Notes under the pieces: model-generated | What the model was told of the DNA's origin: nothing | What the model saw: the letters and a program-made list of their open reading frames with translations, nothing else | Database searches by the model: none | Shown here: positions 1 through 6,909 of the stretch, one piece after another | Layout: every line of letters begins with the position of its first letter | Numbering within the stretch: the first letter of the stretch is position 1 | Position numbers and translations under genes: made by a program | DNA from: Apilactobacillus ozensis DSM 23829 = JCM 17196 | GTDB taxonomy: Bacteria; Bacillota; Bacilli; Lactobacillales; Lactobacillaceae | DNA length: 33,042 nucleotides | Assembly: GCF_001435995.1 (NCBI RefSeq) | Contig: NZ_AYYQ01000008.1 | Location: forward strand, 1-33,042 | Reading direction: 5' to 3'

Positions 1-56
1 CAATATTTAGGATTAATATCCTAGTAAAAGTTGTCTAACTTTTGGGGTTCACATCA
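1..56 (+). mobile_element. Right end of an IS3-family (IS150-like) insertion sequence, partial
   Basis: Read on the minus strand, the segment ending at position 56 begins TGATGTGAACCCC and continues AAAAGTTAGACA. This resembles the terminal inverted repeats of IS150-group IS3 elements, which begin with TG and carry an ACCC-A-rich-GTTAGACA core. On the plus strand, frame 1 reads QYLGLIS and stops at 22-24, a plausible end of the OrfB transposase. The rest of the element would lie left of the window. The other end and the target duplication cannot be seen, so this rests on motif recall alone. Confidence 0.5.
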
Positions 57-81
57 CGTTCGTTAGAACGAGCCTTTTTTT
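57..81 (+). terminator. Rho-independent terminator-like hairpin
   Basis: A perfect 5-bp stem (CGTTC at 57-61, GAACG at 66-70) with loop GTTA is followed, after AGCC, by seven Ts at 75-81. Its orientation would stop plus-strand transcription coming from the insertion element on the left. It does not serve the minus-strand VOC gene, for which no clear terminator is visible. The four-base gap before the T-run makes it a weak terminator. Confidence 0.4.
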
Positions 82-89
82 ATATTGAA

Positions 90-482
90 TTATTTAACAA
101 TTTGGCAAAATTCAATGGTTTCGTGGTTAGGTCCTTGAATGTTAAAGAATCTAATACCATTATCCCAGAATGAAGGAATTGATTGAATTTCATCGTTTAA
201 AACATTTAAGCCTTGTTCCTTAGCAGCTGCAAATGCTTTATCAACATCAGTACAGTTCATAGAAATATGGTTAATAGCACCATTTTCCATTGCAACAGGG
301 TCGCCTTCCCATGTTTCAACAATAAGATTGCCGAATTTCATGAATGCACAACGGTTTTCACCATTATGGAACAAACCAGCTTGTTCGAAACCTAAAGATT
401 TGTAGAAATCAATTGTAACGTCTAAATCTTTTGATGGGATTCCAACGTGTTGAAGTCCTGTAAAGTAATCGTTTAAAGCCAT
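90..482 (-). CDS. VOC (glyoxalase/bleomycin resistance) family protein, 130 aa
   Basis: This is a small single-domain vicinal-oxygen-chelate protein, whose family members are metal-dependent lyases, isomerases or dioxygenases, or binding proteins. It has two beta-alpha-beta-beta-beta modules. The first begins LQHVGIPSKDL near residue 10, and the second begins INHISMNCTDVDKAF near residue 75. Candidate metal ligands are the His of LQHV, the Glu of VETWE, the His of INHIS and the Glu of ETIEF. The ATG at 482 was chosen because GGAGG lies 8 nt upstream; a TTG further upstream at 497 would place that ribosome binding site inside the gene. It follows the zinc dehydrogenase by 27 nt on the same strand, so the two probably form an operon. 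The substrate is unknown. Confidence 0.85.
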   Translation of the reverse strand: MALNDYFTGLQHVGIPSKDLDVTIDFYKSLGFEQAGLFHNGENRCAFMKFGNLIVETWEGDPVAMENGAINHISMNCTDVDKAFAAAKEQGLNVLNDEIQSIPSFWDNGIRFFNIQGPNHETIEFCQIVK

Positions 483-509
483 AATTGTTACCTCCAATAA
501 TTTTAAATA

Positions 510-1511
510 TTAATCAGAAATTTTAACTACTGATTTACCTTTAAGGTTTGATGTACCGTTCAATACGCTTTCAACATCTTCTAATGAGATAACGTTGTCG
601 ATAATCTTGTTAACATCAACTTTACCACTTTGTAGAAGGGCAATAGCACCTTCGAATGAGTTAGGGTTAATGAAAGCACCTTTGATAGTTAGTTGTTTTT
701 GGAATACTTCGTATGTGTTCATGCTGAATTTTTGATCAGGAGCACCCACACCAAACATTAATACTTGAGCACCTTTTACAGTAGCTTCAACAGCTTGTTC
801 TTGAGTAGCAGGTTGACCAACAGCTTCGATAACAACATCGTATTCTGCAGGGATTTTTTCTTTAGTAGTGTTGATAACACGGTCAACACCTAATTTTTCT
901 TTTTCTTCAGCTAATTTGTCGTCATGACGACCAGTTAAATCTACTGATTTAACACCGTATGATTTAAGCATTTGTGCGAAGATAAGACCCATGAAACCAT
1001 CACCAATAACTAAAGCTTTTTGGTAAGGTTTGATGTCTAATAATTCCATACCGTGAACGGCACATGAAATTGGTTCACAAGTAGCAGCTGATTTTAAATC
1101 AACGTTTTCTGGTAATTTGTAAACAACTGTTTCAGGGGCAGTAAAGTATTCTTCTAGACCACCATTTCTTGTAACACCAACAGCTGATAAGCTTTCACAT
1201 AATTCTGGACGTGAAGTACGGCAGTAGTCACACTTGCCACAGTAGATGTTAGGGTCAACTGTAACTTTGTCACCAACTTTAAGGTCTTTAACATCTGAAC
1301 CTACAGCTGCAACAACACCTGAGTTTTCGTGACCTAATACGATTGGGGGAACAGCTGGAGCTGAACCTGGAAGTCCATTGTATAATGCGTAATCAGTACC
1401 ACAAATACCAGCGTATTTGGCGTTAACCAATACTTCGTTTGCTTTTGGTTCTGGTTGATCTAAGTTTTGAATTTCTAATTGTTTCTTGCCAGTTAAAACT
1501 AATGCTTTCAT
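510..1511 (-). CDS. Zinc-dependent alcohol/polyol dehydrogenase (MDR superfamily), 333 aa
   Basis: This medium-chain dehydrogenase should oxidise an alcohol or polyol, or reduce a carbonyl, with NAD(P). The catalytic zinc site is visible in GICGTD (Cys near residue 36), GHENSGVV (His-Glu near 60) and CEPISCAVHG. The structural zinc lobe is the four-Cys segment YCGKCDYCRTSRPELC. The Rossmann loop is VIGDGFMGL. The strand after it ends in LTGRHDD rather than the acidic residue usual for NAD, which hints at NADP preference (inference). The ATG at 1511 is preceded by GAAAGGA; the reading frame upstream to 1556 has no such signal. The sequence is closest in style to sorbitol or threonine dehydrogenases, and the substrate is not assignable. 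It is the first gene of a two-gene minus-strand unit with the VOC gene. Confidence 0.9.
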   Translation of the reverse strand: MKALVLTGKKQLEIQNLDQPEPKANEVLVNAKYAGICGTDYALYNGLPGSAPAVPPIVLGHENSGVVAAVGSDVKDLKVGDKVTVDPNIYCGKCDYCRTSRPELCESLSAVGVTRNGGLEEYFTAPETVVYKLPENVDLKSAATCEPISCAVHGMELLDIKPYQKALVIGDGFMGLIFAQMLKSYGVKSVDLTGRHDDKLAEEKEKLGVDRVINTTKEKIPAEYDVVIEAVGQPATQEQAVEATVKGAQVLMFGVGAPDQKFSMNTYEVFQKQLTIKGAFINPNSFEGAIALLQSGKVDVNKIIDNVISLEDVESVLNGTSNLKGKSVVKISD

Positions 1512-1652
1512 AAATTTAACTATCCTTTCGAGTTTAATTTGAATAATTAATTTCATAAATTAATATATTCACAAACTTCATAAGTAATGATAACTCATTT
1601 CTGCAAAAATTAAAAGATTTAATATCAAATATTATTGCATTTAAGTAAATAT

Positions 1653-1704
1653 TAAAAAAAAATCTTCTAACAAAACCGAACTAACGGTAATTTTGTTAAA
1701 AGAT
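1653..1704 (-). terminator. Rho-independent terminator of the ROK kinase gene
   Basis: A long hairpin (arms 1661-1678 and 1685-1704, six-base loop, small bulge) is followed on the minus strand by an uninterrupted T-run (As at 1654-1662 on the plus strand). It lies about 50 nt beyond the kinase stop codon. The rest of the 1512-1753 interval contains only AT-rich DNA upstream of the dehydrogenase. Confidence 0.85.
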
Positions 1705-1753
1705 CTCATATTATTTCTTTAAATTTATAAAAAACATATAGATTGTGCTAACT

Positions 1754-2626
1754 TTAACTAAGTAGGCTTTTGGCTAATGCAAAATTACCAATTGTAGCAG
1801 ATCCGTTTTCACTAATGGAAGGTTTTCGAATATACTTATTAACGTTGCCCACATTAACATATCCATTCATCATTTTAGTAAATTCAAATCTAATTTTGTC
1901 TAAAAACTTTTCATTGACTACTCCACCACCAAAAATAATACAATTAGGTCTAATAGTAAGAGTGGCTTGTAAGGCAGCTTGTGCTACATAATAAGCCATT
2001 ATATCCCAAACATGATTAGTAATTGGGACTTCAAAGCCTTTTTTGCCTAAGCGAGCTTCAAAAGTTGGTCCAGATACTAATCCCTCTAAACAGTCTTTAT
2101 GATATGGACAAATCCCATCAAAATCTAAGTCATCTGGGTGACGTTTTAACTTTATATGTCCCATTTCAGGGTGGCCTAAGTCGCCGAGAAATTTACCATT
2201 GAAGATAATCCCAGCACCTACGCCAGTACCAACCGTATAGTAGACAATAGAATTTATTTTACTGTTTTGCTTTTTTAAATTGATATATTCTCCATAAACT
2301 GAACCATTTACATCGGTAGTCCAGTAGATAGGCAAATCAAAATGTTGTTTCATTGTTCCTAGAAAATTAACATCAGACCAACCAATCTTAGGGGTTTCTG
2401 TGATATATCCATATTTTTTAGCATCTTTTCTAAGTTCAATTGGTCCAAAAGATGAAATACTAATAGATTCTAAGTCTTTAAATTGCTTAAAATATTTAAC
2501 TGCCTTTTCTAAGGTTTCGTCTGGAGTGGTGGTAGGAATTCTTTCACAGTCTATAGTTTCGTATTTTTTATTTCCTACAGCGCATATGAATTTAGTTCCA
2601 CCAGCTTCAATACTTCCTAATAACAT
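1754..2626 (-). CDS. ROK-family sugar kinase, fructokinase (YdhR/ScrK type), 290 aa
   Basis: This cytoplasmic enzyme probably phosphorylates fructose to fructose 6-phosphate with ATP. The N-terminal ATP-binding signature is GSIEAGGTKF at residues 4-13. The catalytic Asp is D105 in TTDVNGS, and GTGVGAG lies at 133-139. The ROK zinc module has the His-containing HPEMGH at 152-157 and the C173/H176/C179 cluster CPYHKDC, followed by EGLVSGP. This CPYHxDC arrangement is the one found in Bacillus YdhR and lactic ScrK fructokinases rather than in typical glucokinases. AAGGAG precedes the ATG by about 10 nt. It is a single gene with its own terminator, divergent from the fluoride-channel genes. Specificity for fructose over mannose or glucose is inferred from the family. 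Confidence 0.9.
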   Translation of the reverse strand: MLLGSIEAGGTKFICAVGNKKYETIDCERIPTTTPDETLEKAVKYFKQFKDLESISISSFGPIELRKDAKKYGYITETPKIGWSDVNFLGTMKQHFDLPIYWTTDVNGSVYGEYINLKKQNSKINSIVYYTVGTGVGAGIIFNGKFLGDLGHPEMGHIKLKRHPDDLDFDGICPYHKDCLEGLVSGPTFEARLGKKGFEVPITNHVWDIMAYYVAQAALQATLTIRPNCIIFGGGVVNEKFLDKIRFEFTKMMNGYVNVGNVNKYIRKPSISENGSATIGNFALAKSLLS

Positions 2627-2715
2627 ATTTTGGGAACTCCTTATTAACGTTGCTTTTTTATTTTTTTCTTTAAATTATATAAACAAAATTTAATGATAAG
2701 TTTTATTAATATAAA

Positions 2716-2744
2716 TGTCAAAGATATTTTAAAATTGGTATAGT
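2716..2744 (+). promoter_or_regulatory. Candidate promoter for the crcB pair
   Basis: TATAGT at 2739-2744 is preceded by TGTCAA at 2716-2721 with a 17-bp spacer. It lies 70 bp upstream of the first crcB start. The -35 match is weak. The roughly 70-nt leader shows no recognisable fluoride riboswitch. Confidence 0.3.
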
Positions 2745-2814
2745 AAAAAAGTTATTTTACATATGGTAACATGTACTGATATTAATAATAAAGTAGGTAA
2801 GGAAGTAAAATGCT

Positions 2815-3192
2815 ATGAGAAAAACTATCTATATATTCATATTCGCTTTTTTAGGTGGTAGTGCACGTGGATTACTAAGCTACTGCTTTAGTGATAATTT
2901 ATTTGTTACGATTATCTTTATAAACTTACTCGGCTCGTTTTTATTGGCTTTTATAACGGGGCTGATTCCTAGACTATCTAAATTTTCAGCAGAATTTTTA
3001 GCTGGGCTTAGTACAGGCTTAATCGGTGGCTTTACAACTTTTTCTACTTTTTCAATGCAATTTGTAACGTTATTTAAAAATAGTGAAATTGGTCTAGCTT
3101 TTATATATCTAATTACAAGCTTATTTTTAGGATTAGGATTCGCATTGATTGGTTATCAACTAGGCACAAAATTTTTAGGACGGAAAGGTTAG
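2815..3192 (+). CDS. crcB: CrcB/FluC family fluoride channel subunit, 125 aa
   Basis: This small integral membrane protein should form half of a dual-topology fluoride channel that lets cytoplasmic fluoride leak out. Four hydrophobic segments are visible. The family signatures are GGSARGLLSY near residue 15, INLLGSFLLAF near 37 and GGFTTFSTFS near 71, which includes the pore Phe and polar-track residues. Length is normal for the family. AAGGAAG lies 8 nt before the ATG. The second crcB starts 9 nt after this stop, so the two are co-transcribed. In Gram-positive bacteria such adjacent pairs often assemble as heterodimers. The symbol is at family level, because which paralogue is called crcB1 or crcB2 cannot be decided here. 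Confidence 0.93.
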   Translation: MRKTIYIFIFAFLGGSARGLLSYCFSDNLFVTIIFINLLGSFLLAFITGLIPRLSKFSAEFLAGLSTGLIGGFTTFSTFSMQFVTLFKNSEIGLAFIYLITSLFLGLGFALIGYQLGTKFLGRKG

Positions 3193-3201
3193 GTTAATTG
3201 T

Positions 3202-3552
3202 ATGCTTAAATACGTTATTCTAGTAGGATTAGGAGCGGCCATTGGTTCAGTTATTAGATATTTATTAACCGAAATTTTTAATTATTGTTTTTGTAAATTT
3301 AAAATACCTTTTTCTACCATTATTATTAATGTTACTGGATCGTTTTTGTTAGGCTTACTGACTAGTAACATGGTTAATAATAGTATTTGTTTTTTATTTT
3401 TGAGTTCAATTATTGGTGGATATACTACTTTTTCTACTTATATGAATGAAACAGTTCAACTTTCGAATGAAAAAATATATATTTCAGTATTTTACTACCT
3501 TATTACTGCTGTTTTAGGTATATTGGCAGCTTTTGTGGGTTTTTACATTTAA
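3202..3552 (+). CDS. crcB: CrcB/FluC family fluoride channel subunit, 116 aa
   Basis: This is the second fluoride channel subunit. Signatures are GAAIGSVIRYLL near residue 11, INVTGSFLLGLLT near 42 and GGYTTFSTYMNE near 72. The hydrophobic pattern fits four membrane helices. The paired arrangement with the preceding gene suggests both are needed for one antiparallel channel, although each could in principle dimerise with itself. The ribosome binding site is GGTTAGG about 8 nt upstream, overlapping the previous stop. Its stop codon abuts the stop of the convergent secreted-protein gene with no base between and no terminator hairpin, so the two transcripts must overlap. Confidence 0.93.
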   Translation: MLKYVILVGLGAAIGSVIRYLLTEIFNYCFCKFKIPFSTIIINVTGSFLLGLLTSNMVNNSICFLFLSSIIGGYTTFSTYMNETVQLSNEKIYISVFYYLITAVLGILAAFVGFYI

Positions 3553-4554
3553 TTATAAGGGACGAGTACTACGGAAAATTTGATATCTAGTAGCTAAATA
3601 TGCATATCCTTTACTATCAAAGGTTAGACCTTCAAATTCTTTATTTGTATTAAAAACTGTATCTTGAATATCTTTTCTCTTTAAATGTCCTAGTTTGTGA
3701 CTAGAAACTGACATAATTTCACCATTAGCTACAAAATATATGCGGCCACTGCGTTGATTATATGCCATAGATTGAGGAATGTTAGCTGGATAATTATTGG
3801 AACCGGGAGCATGCTTAATAACTTGCTTTAAGTTTAATTTAGAATGCTTTTTATTAACTTTACCTTTATAGATACGTAAGCAGTTTTTTCCATTGATATT
3901 ATTGGATGACTTAGTATAACTATAAGCATTATTATATTTGTCAAATATTAATTGGTCGCTGATTAAGTATGATTTAGATTTAACCTTAGTTAAGCTTATT
4001 TTTTTTAAATTATTTGGATTGATTCGCATAATTTTAGCGTGCTTACTAGCGTTTCGACCTAATACAATTAAATAAAGTATTTTTTCATGTCGGTTATATG
4101 AAAGTGACTGTCCATGACCAAATTCCATTTCGGGACTTTCTTTGATTAATTTTTTAGTTTTTAAATCGAATTTAGCAATTTTGCCTAGCATTGAATTATC
4201 AGTAGAAGAAATTTCATGATACTCAACGAATAAATATCTATTATCTGGTGACATGGTAATGTTTTGAACCGTTCCATAGTGTTTTTTATAAACCATTTCA
4301 GACATTTTTGAATCGTTAAGTAAAGTTATATGCTTATTTCCCCTTTGAAACTCTAATTTAGAAGATTTAGTTTGATAACTATCGTTTGATTGGTTGTGGT
4401 TGGGGTAAACCTTATTATGTACACATGCCACTTTTTTATAATTTCCCATAAAAGAAGAATGCTGTTTTATATTTTTAGCATTAGCAATGTTTTCGAAGCT
4501 AATAAGGCATATGAACGAAATTAATCCAATTAATACTTTTGACTTTTTTTTCAT
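3553..4554 (-). CDS. Secreted protein of unknown function, possible beta-propeller, 333 aa
   Basis: The N-terminus is a classical signal peptide: a lysine cluster (MKKKSK), a hydrophobic core (VLIGLISFICLISF), and a probable cut after NANA-like residues near 27. The mature part is rich in Lys, Asn and Ser. It shows recurring short strands of the kind seen in YncE-like or TolB-like propellers, for example NITMSPDNRYLFVEYHE, IAKFDLKTKKL, IYFVANGEIMSV and GLTFDSKGYAYLATR. There is no catalytic motif, LPXTG or transmembrane tail, so it is probably released or loosely held at the wall. The ATG at 4554 follows GTGAGGAAAATC. I do not recognise the family, and the propeller fold is inference from the pattern of repeated strands. 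It stands alone, convergent with crcB. Confidence 0.8.
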   Translation of the reverse strand: MKKKSKVLIGLISFICLISFENIANAKNIKQHSSFMGNYKKVACVHNKVYPNHNQSNDSYQTKSSKLEFQRGNKHITLLNDSKMSEMVYKKHYGTVQNITMSPDNRYLFVEYHEISSTDNSMLGKIAKFDLKTKKLIKESPEMEFGHGQSLSYNRHEKILYLIVLGRNASKHAKIMRINPNNLKKISLTKVKSKSYLISDQLIFDKYNNAYSYTKSSNNINGKNCLRIYKGKVNKKHSKLNLKQVIKHAPGSNNYPANIPQSMAYNQRSGRIYFVANGEIMSVSSHKLGHLKRKDIQDTVFNTNKEFEGLTFDSKGYAYLATRYQIFRSTRPL

Positions 4555-4584
4555 GATTTTCCTCACTTTTTAAATATTTGCAAT

Positions 4585-4616
4585 TAAAAAGCTAGCCAAT
4601 TAATGACTAGCTTTTT
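4585..4616 (-). terminator. Terminator after the nicotinamidase-like gene
   Basis: AAAAAGCTAG and CTAGCTTTTT form a perfect stem around an 11-nt loop, with T-runs on both strands. It lies just beyond the stop at 4634 and just before the start region of the secreted-protein gene, so it insulates the two. Confidence 0.8.
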
Positions 4617-4633
4617 TATTTTAATTAATCTAA

Positions 4634-5188
4634 TTATACAACAGTTGCACCTAAACAATTTTTAAAATGATTAATTGCCCAATTATTTCCAGATGTAGTT
4701 AGTGCAGCGACTCCTTTTTCATGTACGACAATTTCATAACCTAGATTATATGCAGATATAGCTGTGTGTAAAATACAAATATCCGTACAAACCCCTACTA
4801 AATGAATTTTCTTAATGTTTCGCTCGCGCAGTTTTATATCTAAGTCAGTGCCGGCAAATGAACTATATCTAGTCTTATCGTACATATATACTTTGTCATC
4901 ATTTAGATGTTCTTCAAACCAAGGCTGAAGGTTACCATAAAACTTTCTTCCCCATGTATTGGCTAAATTATGTGGTGGAAATAATTTTGTTTCCGGATGA
5001 AAGGGGTCGTCTTTTTCGTGTAAATCAGTTGGTAAAATTACCCATTGATTATTTTCATTAAATTGTTTTGCTAAATTTACAATGTATGGTTCAATCTTTT
5101 GACCAGGTTTACCAACTGTTAAAGCACCATTGGAATCCACAAAATCATTAGTATAATCGATTATTAATAGAGCTTCTGGTTCTTTCAT
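4634..5188 (-). CDS. pncA: Isochorismatase-family cysteine hydrolase, probable nicotinamidase, 184 aa
   Basis: It probably converts nicotinamide to nicotinate and ammonia, the first step of NAD salvage in the cytoplasm. The catalytic triad is visible as D11 (LIIDYTNDFV), K105 (DKTRYSSFAGTDLD) and C138 (GVCTDICIL). The metal-binding set PTDLHEKDDPFH supplies D55, H57 and H64. The cis-peptide-associated segment VGVCTDIC is typical for nicotinamidases. Length matches Firmicute PncA. AGAGGTAG precedes the ATG. It is monocistronic, with its own terminator. Other isochorismatase-like hydrolases share the triad, so substrate assignment rests on the metal site and on overall resemblance. Confidence 0.82.
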   Translation of the reverse strand: MKEPEALLIIDYTNDFVDSNGALTVGKPGQKIEPYIVNLAKQFNENNQWVILPTDLHEKDDPFHPETKLFPPHNLANTWGRKFYGNLQPWFEEHLNDDKVYMYDKTRYSSFAGTDLDIKLRERNIKKIHLVGVCTDICILHTAISAYNLGYEIVVHEKGVAALTTSGNNWAINHFKNCLGATVV

Positions 5189-5320
5189 ATTGCTACCTCT
5201 TTGCTTTTTAAATTATTATAATTGAAAAACGCAAGCCTATGTTTATTTTAATTATTTTTAAAGTTAATTTAATTAATTACCTTTAAATGTTATTGTATTA
5301 AAAGAAAGGTTGTGTTATTT

Positions 5321-6841
5321 ATGTCTAAAAAAATATGTTTGTTTTTAATAACTGTATTTTCAGGAATAATGTTTTTTAGCAATTTTAATAATTTTAGTCA
5401 TCCAATTTATTATAATGTGAAGGCTGATGATAAAGTTGTAACGGAAGGAACAAATGGTACATGTCATTGGAAACTAGATAGTGATGGTACTTTAACGATT
5501 GAAAGTGGCACATTATCTAAAGGAATAGCGGATACTTTAGATAGTGATAATGTAAGTAAAATAAAGCATATTATATTATCGGGAAAAGTTTATGCTCCTA
5601 CAGACTCTAGTTATTTATTTTCTGATATGGATAATCTAGAAAGTATTGAAAATATGGAGAATTTAGATACATCCAACGTTGTTAATATGACATCTATTTT
5701 TCAGTCTAATCCTAAATTGGAAAATTTAGATTTAAGCAAATTGGATGTTACAAAAGTTACTAGTATGAGCCGAGCTTTTGCAGATTTGCCAAAAGTTAAG
5801 CATTTAGATGTGTCTAAATTTAATACTAGTAATGTTACCAATATGAATGAATTGTTTTCTGCAGATTCTAGTTTAGAATCAATTGATGTTGGTGGTTGGG
5901 ATACTAGTAATGTTACTAATATGAATACAATTTTTTTAGGTACTAATATTTCCAAATTAGACTTAAGTAATTGGAATATGGACAAGGTAACAGTAGCTCC
6001 TTATATGTTCGCCTATAGTGGTATAAAATATATTAATATTAGCAATAAGTTTTCAATTCCTAATAATGCCGATTCCGGCATTTTTGAGGGATCCAATAGT
6101 TTATGGAAAATAAAAATCAGTAACAATACTTTCGGTAATAATAACGAGCTATTAAAGAATAATAAAATTAAACTGCCAGATGTTCCTGGTGATAATAAAG
6201 AGTTTACAGATGGTGATATAACTTTTGTTTCTACACAAAAGTACTGGAAAGAAATAGGCCAAGGTTCAGATCATAATCCTCTAGGAGATATCTTAGATAC
6301 TAACTCTCCGATAAAAGCTGGTACCTATGTTTGGGATAATTATGCTAAGCCAACAACACCAACAACACCAACAACACCAACAACACCAACAACACCAACA
6401 ACACCAAAAAAGTTTAGACCCTTTTATGTTTACAATTTAAAGAAAATAGGTTTGCACAAGAATACAAAATTTTCTAAAAATAAATTTGTTAAGTATTATA
6501 AAAAGGGAAATTATTTTAAAGTTTTAGGATATTCTAAATCTAAAACTGGATTATTAAGATATCATGTTAAATCTAATAATTCTAAAGGATACATTACCGC
6601 AAACGATAGCTATGTAAGAAAACTATATTACACTAAAATTAAATTAGGTAGTAGTAATGTCATAGCTTTAAAAAATGTTAATTTAAGTAAGAATTTAAAC
6701 AAACATAGTTATAAAACATTTAAAAAGGGTAAAATTGTTTCAGTAAATAAATTAATAGAAAAAGACTATAAATATTTTTTCAGAACTATTAACGGATATT
6801 ACTTTGAAGCAAATAAGAAATTAGTTAAATTAATTAAATAA
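5321..6841 (+). CDS. BspA-like leucine-rich-repeat surface protein with (PTT) linker, 506 aa
   Basis: This is a secreted adhesin-type protein. The signal peptide runs from MSKK to about NVKA (residue 35). Residues 75-250 contain BspA/DUF285-type repeats with the core LDTSNVVNMTSIF, recurring as FNTSNVTNMNELF and WDTSNVTNMNTIF. A linker of six PTT units at residues 344-362 follows. The Lys- and Tyr-rich C-terminal region (363-506) ends in a DUF5776-like domain that resembles the end of the 1519-residue protein at 17765-22324. There is no LPXTG motif, so the C-terminal domain probably binds the wall non-covalently. The ATG at 5321 sits 11 nt after GAAAGG; the upstream in-frame GTG is too close to that site. 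The function as an adhesin is inferred from architecture. Confidence 0.85.
   Translation: MSKKICLFLITVFSGIMFFSNFNNFSHPIYYNVKADDKVVTEGTNGTCHWKLDSDGTLTIESGTLSKGIADTLDSDNVSKIKHIILSGKVYAPTDSSYLFSDMDNLESIENMENLDTSNVVNMTSIFQSNPKLENLDLSKLDVTKVTSMSRAFADLPKVKHLDVSKFNTSNVTNMNELFSADSSLESIDVGGWDTSNVTNMNTIFLGTNISKLDLSNWNMDKVTVAPYMFAYSGIKYINISNKFSIPNNADSGIFEGSNSLWKIKISNNTFGNNNELLKNNKIKLPDVPGDNKEFTDGDITFVSTQKYWKEIGQGSDHNPLGDILDTNSPIKAGTYVWDNYAKPTTPTTPTTPTTPTTPTTPKKFRPFYVYNLKKIGLHKNTKFSKNKFVKYYKKGNYFKVLGYSKSKTGLLRYHVKSNNSKGYITANDSYVRKLYYTKIKLGSSNVIALKNVNLSKNLNKHSYKTFKKGKIVSVNKLIEKDYKYFFRTINGYYFEANKKLVKLIK
6350..6406 (+). repeat. Six tandem copies of a 9-bp unit (CCAACAACA) encoding PTT
   Basis: The copies are identical at the nucleotide level with one extra CCA at the end. 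They encode the proline-threonine linker of the surface protein. Because the unit is a multiple of three, copy-number change would lengthen or shorten the linker without shifting frame. Confidence 0.95.
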
Positions 6842-6856
6842 AATATTTTTAGTTAT

Positions 6857-6891
6857 AAAAAAAGCTTAGACTAATAATCTAAGCTTTTTTT
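6857..6891. terminator. Bidirectional terminator between the surface protein and the purine permease
   Basis: AAAAAAAGCTTAGA and TCTAAGCTTTTTTT form a perfect 14-bp stem around a seven-base loop. T-runs occur in both orientations, and the hairpin lies between the stops of two convergent genes. Confidence 0.9.
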
Positions 6892-6909
6892 ATCAATTAT
6901 TAAATTTAA

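Noticed and set aside
1568-1574. TTGTGAA half-site (minus strand) as a Rex operator upstream of the zinc dehydrogenase
   Set aside because: Only one half of the Rex palindrome is present, in very AT-rich DNA where it can occur by chance.
2700-2814. Possible fluoride riboswitch before the crcB pair
   Set aside because: The conserved GGxGAUGGxGUxC and late AUGACxCCUAC elements are not present in the leader.
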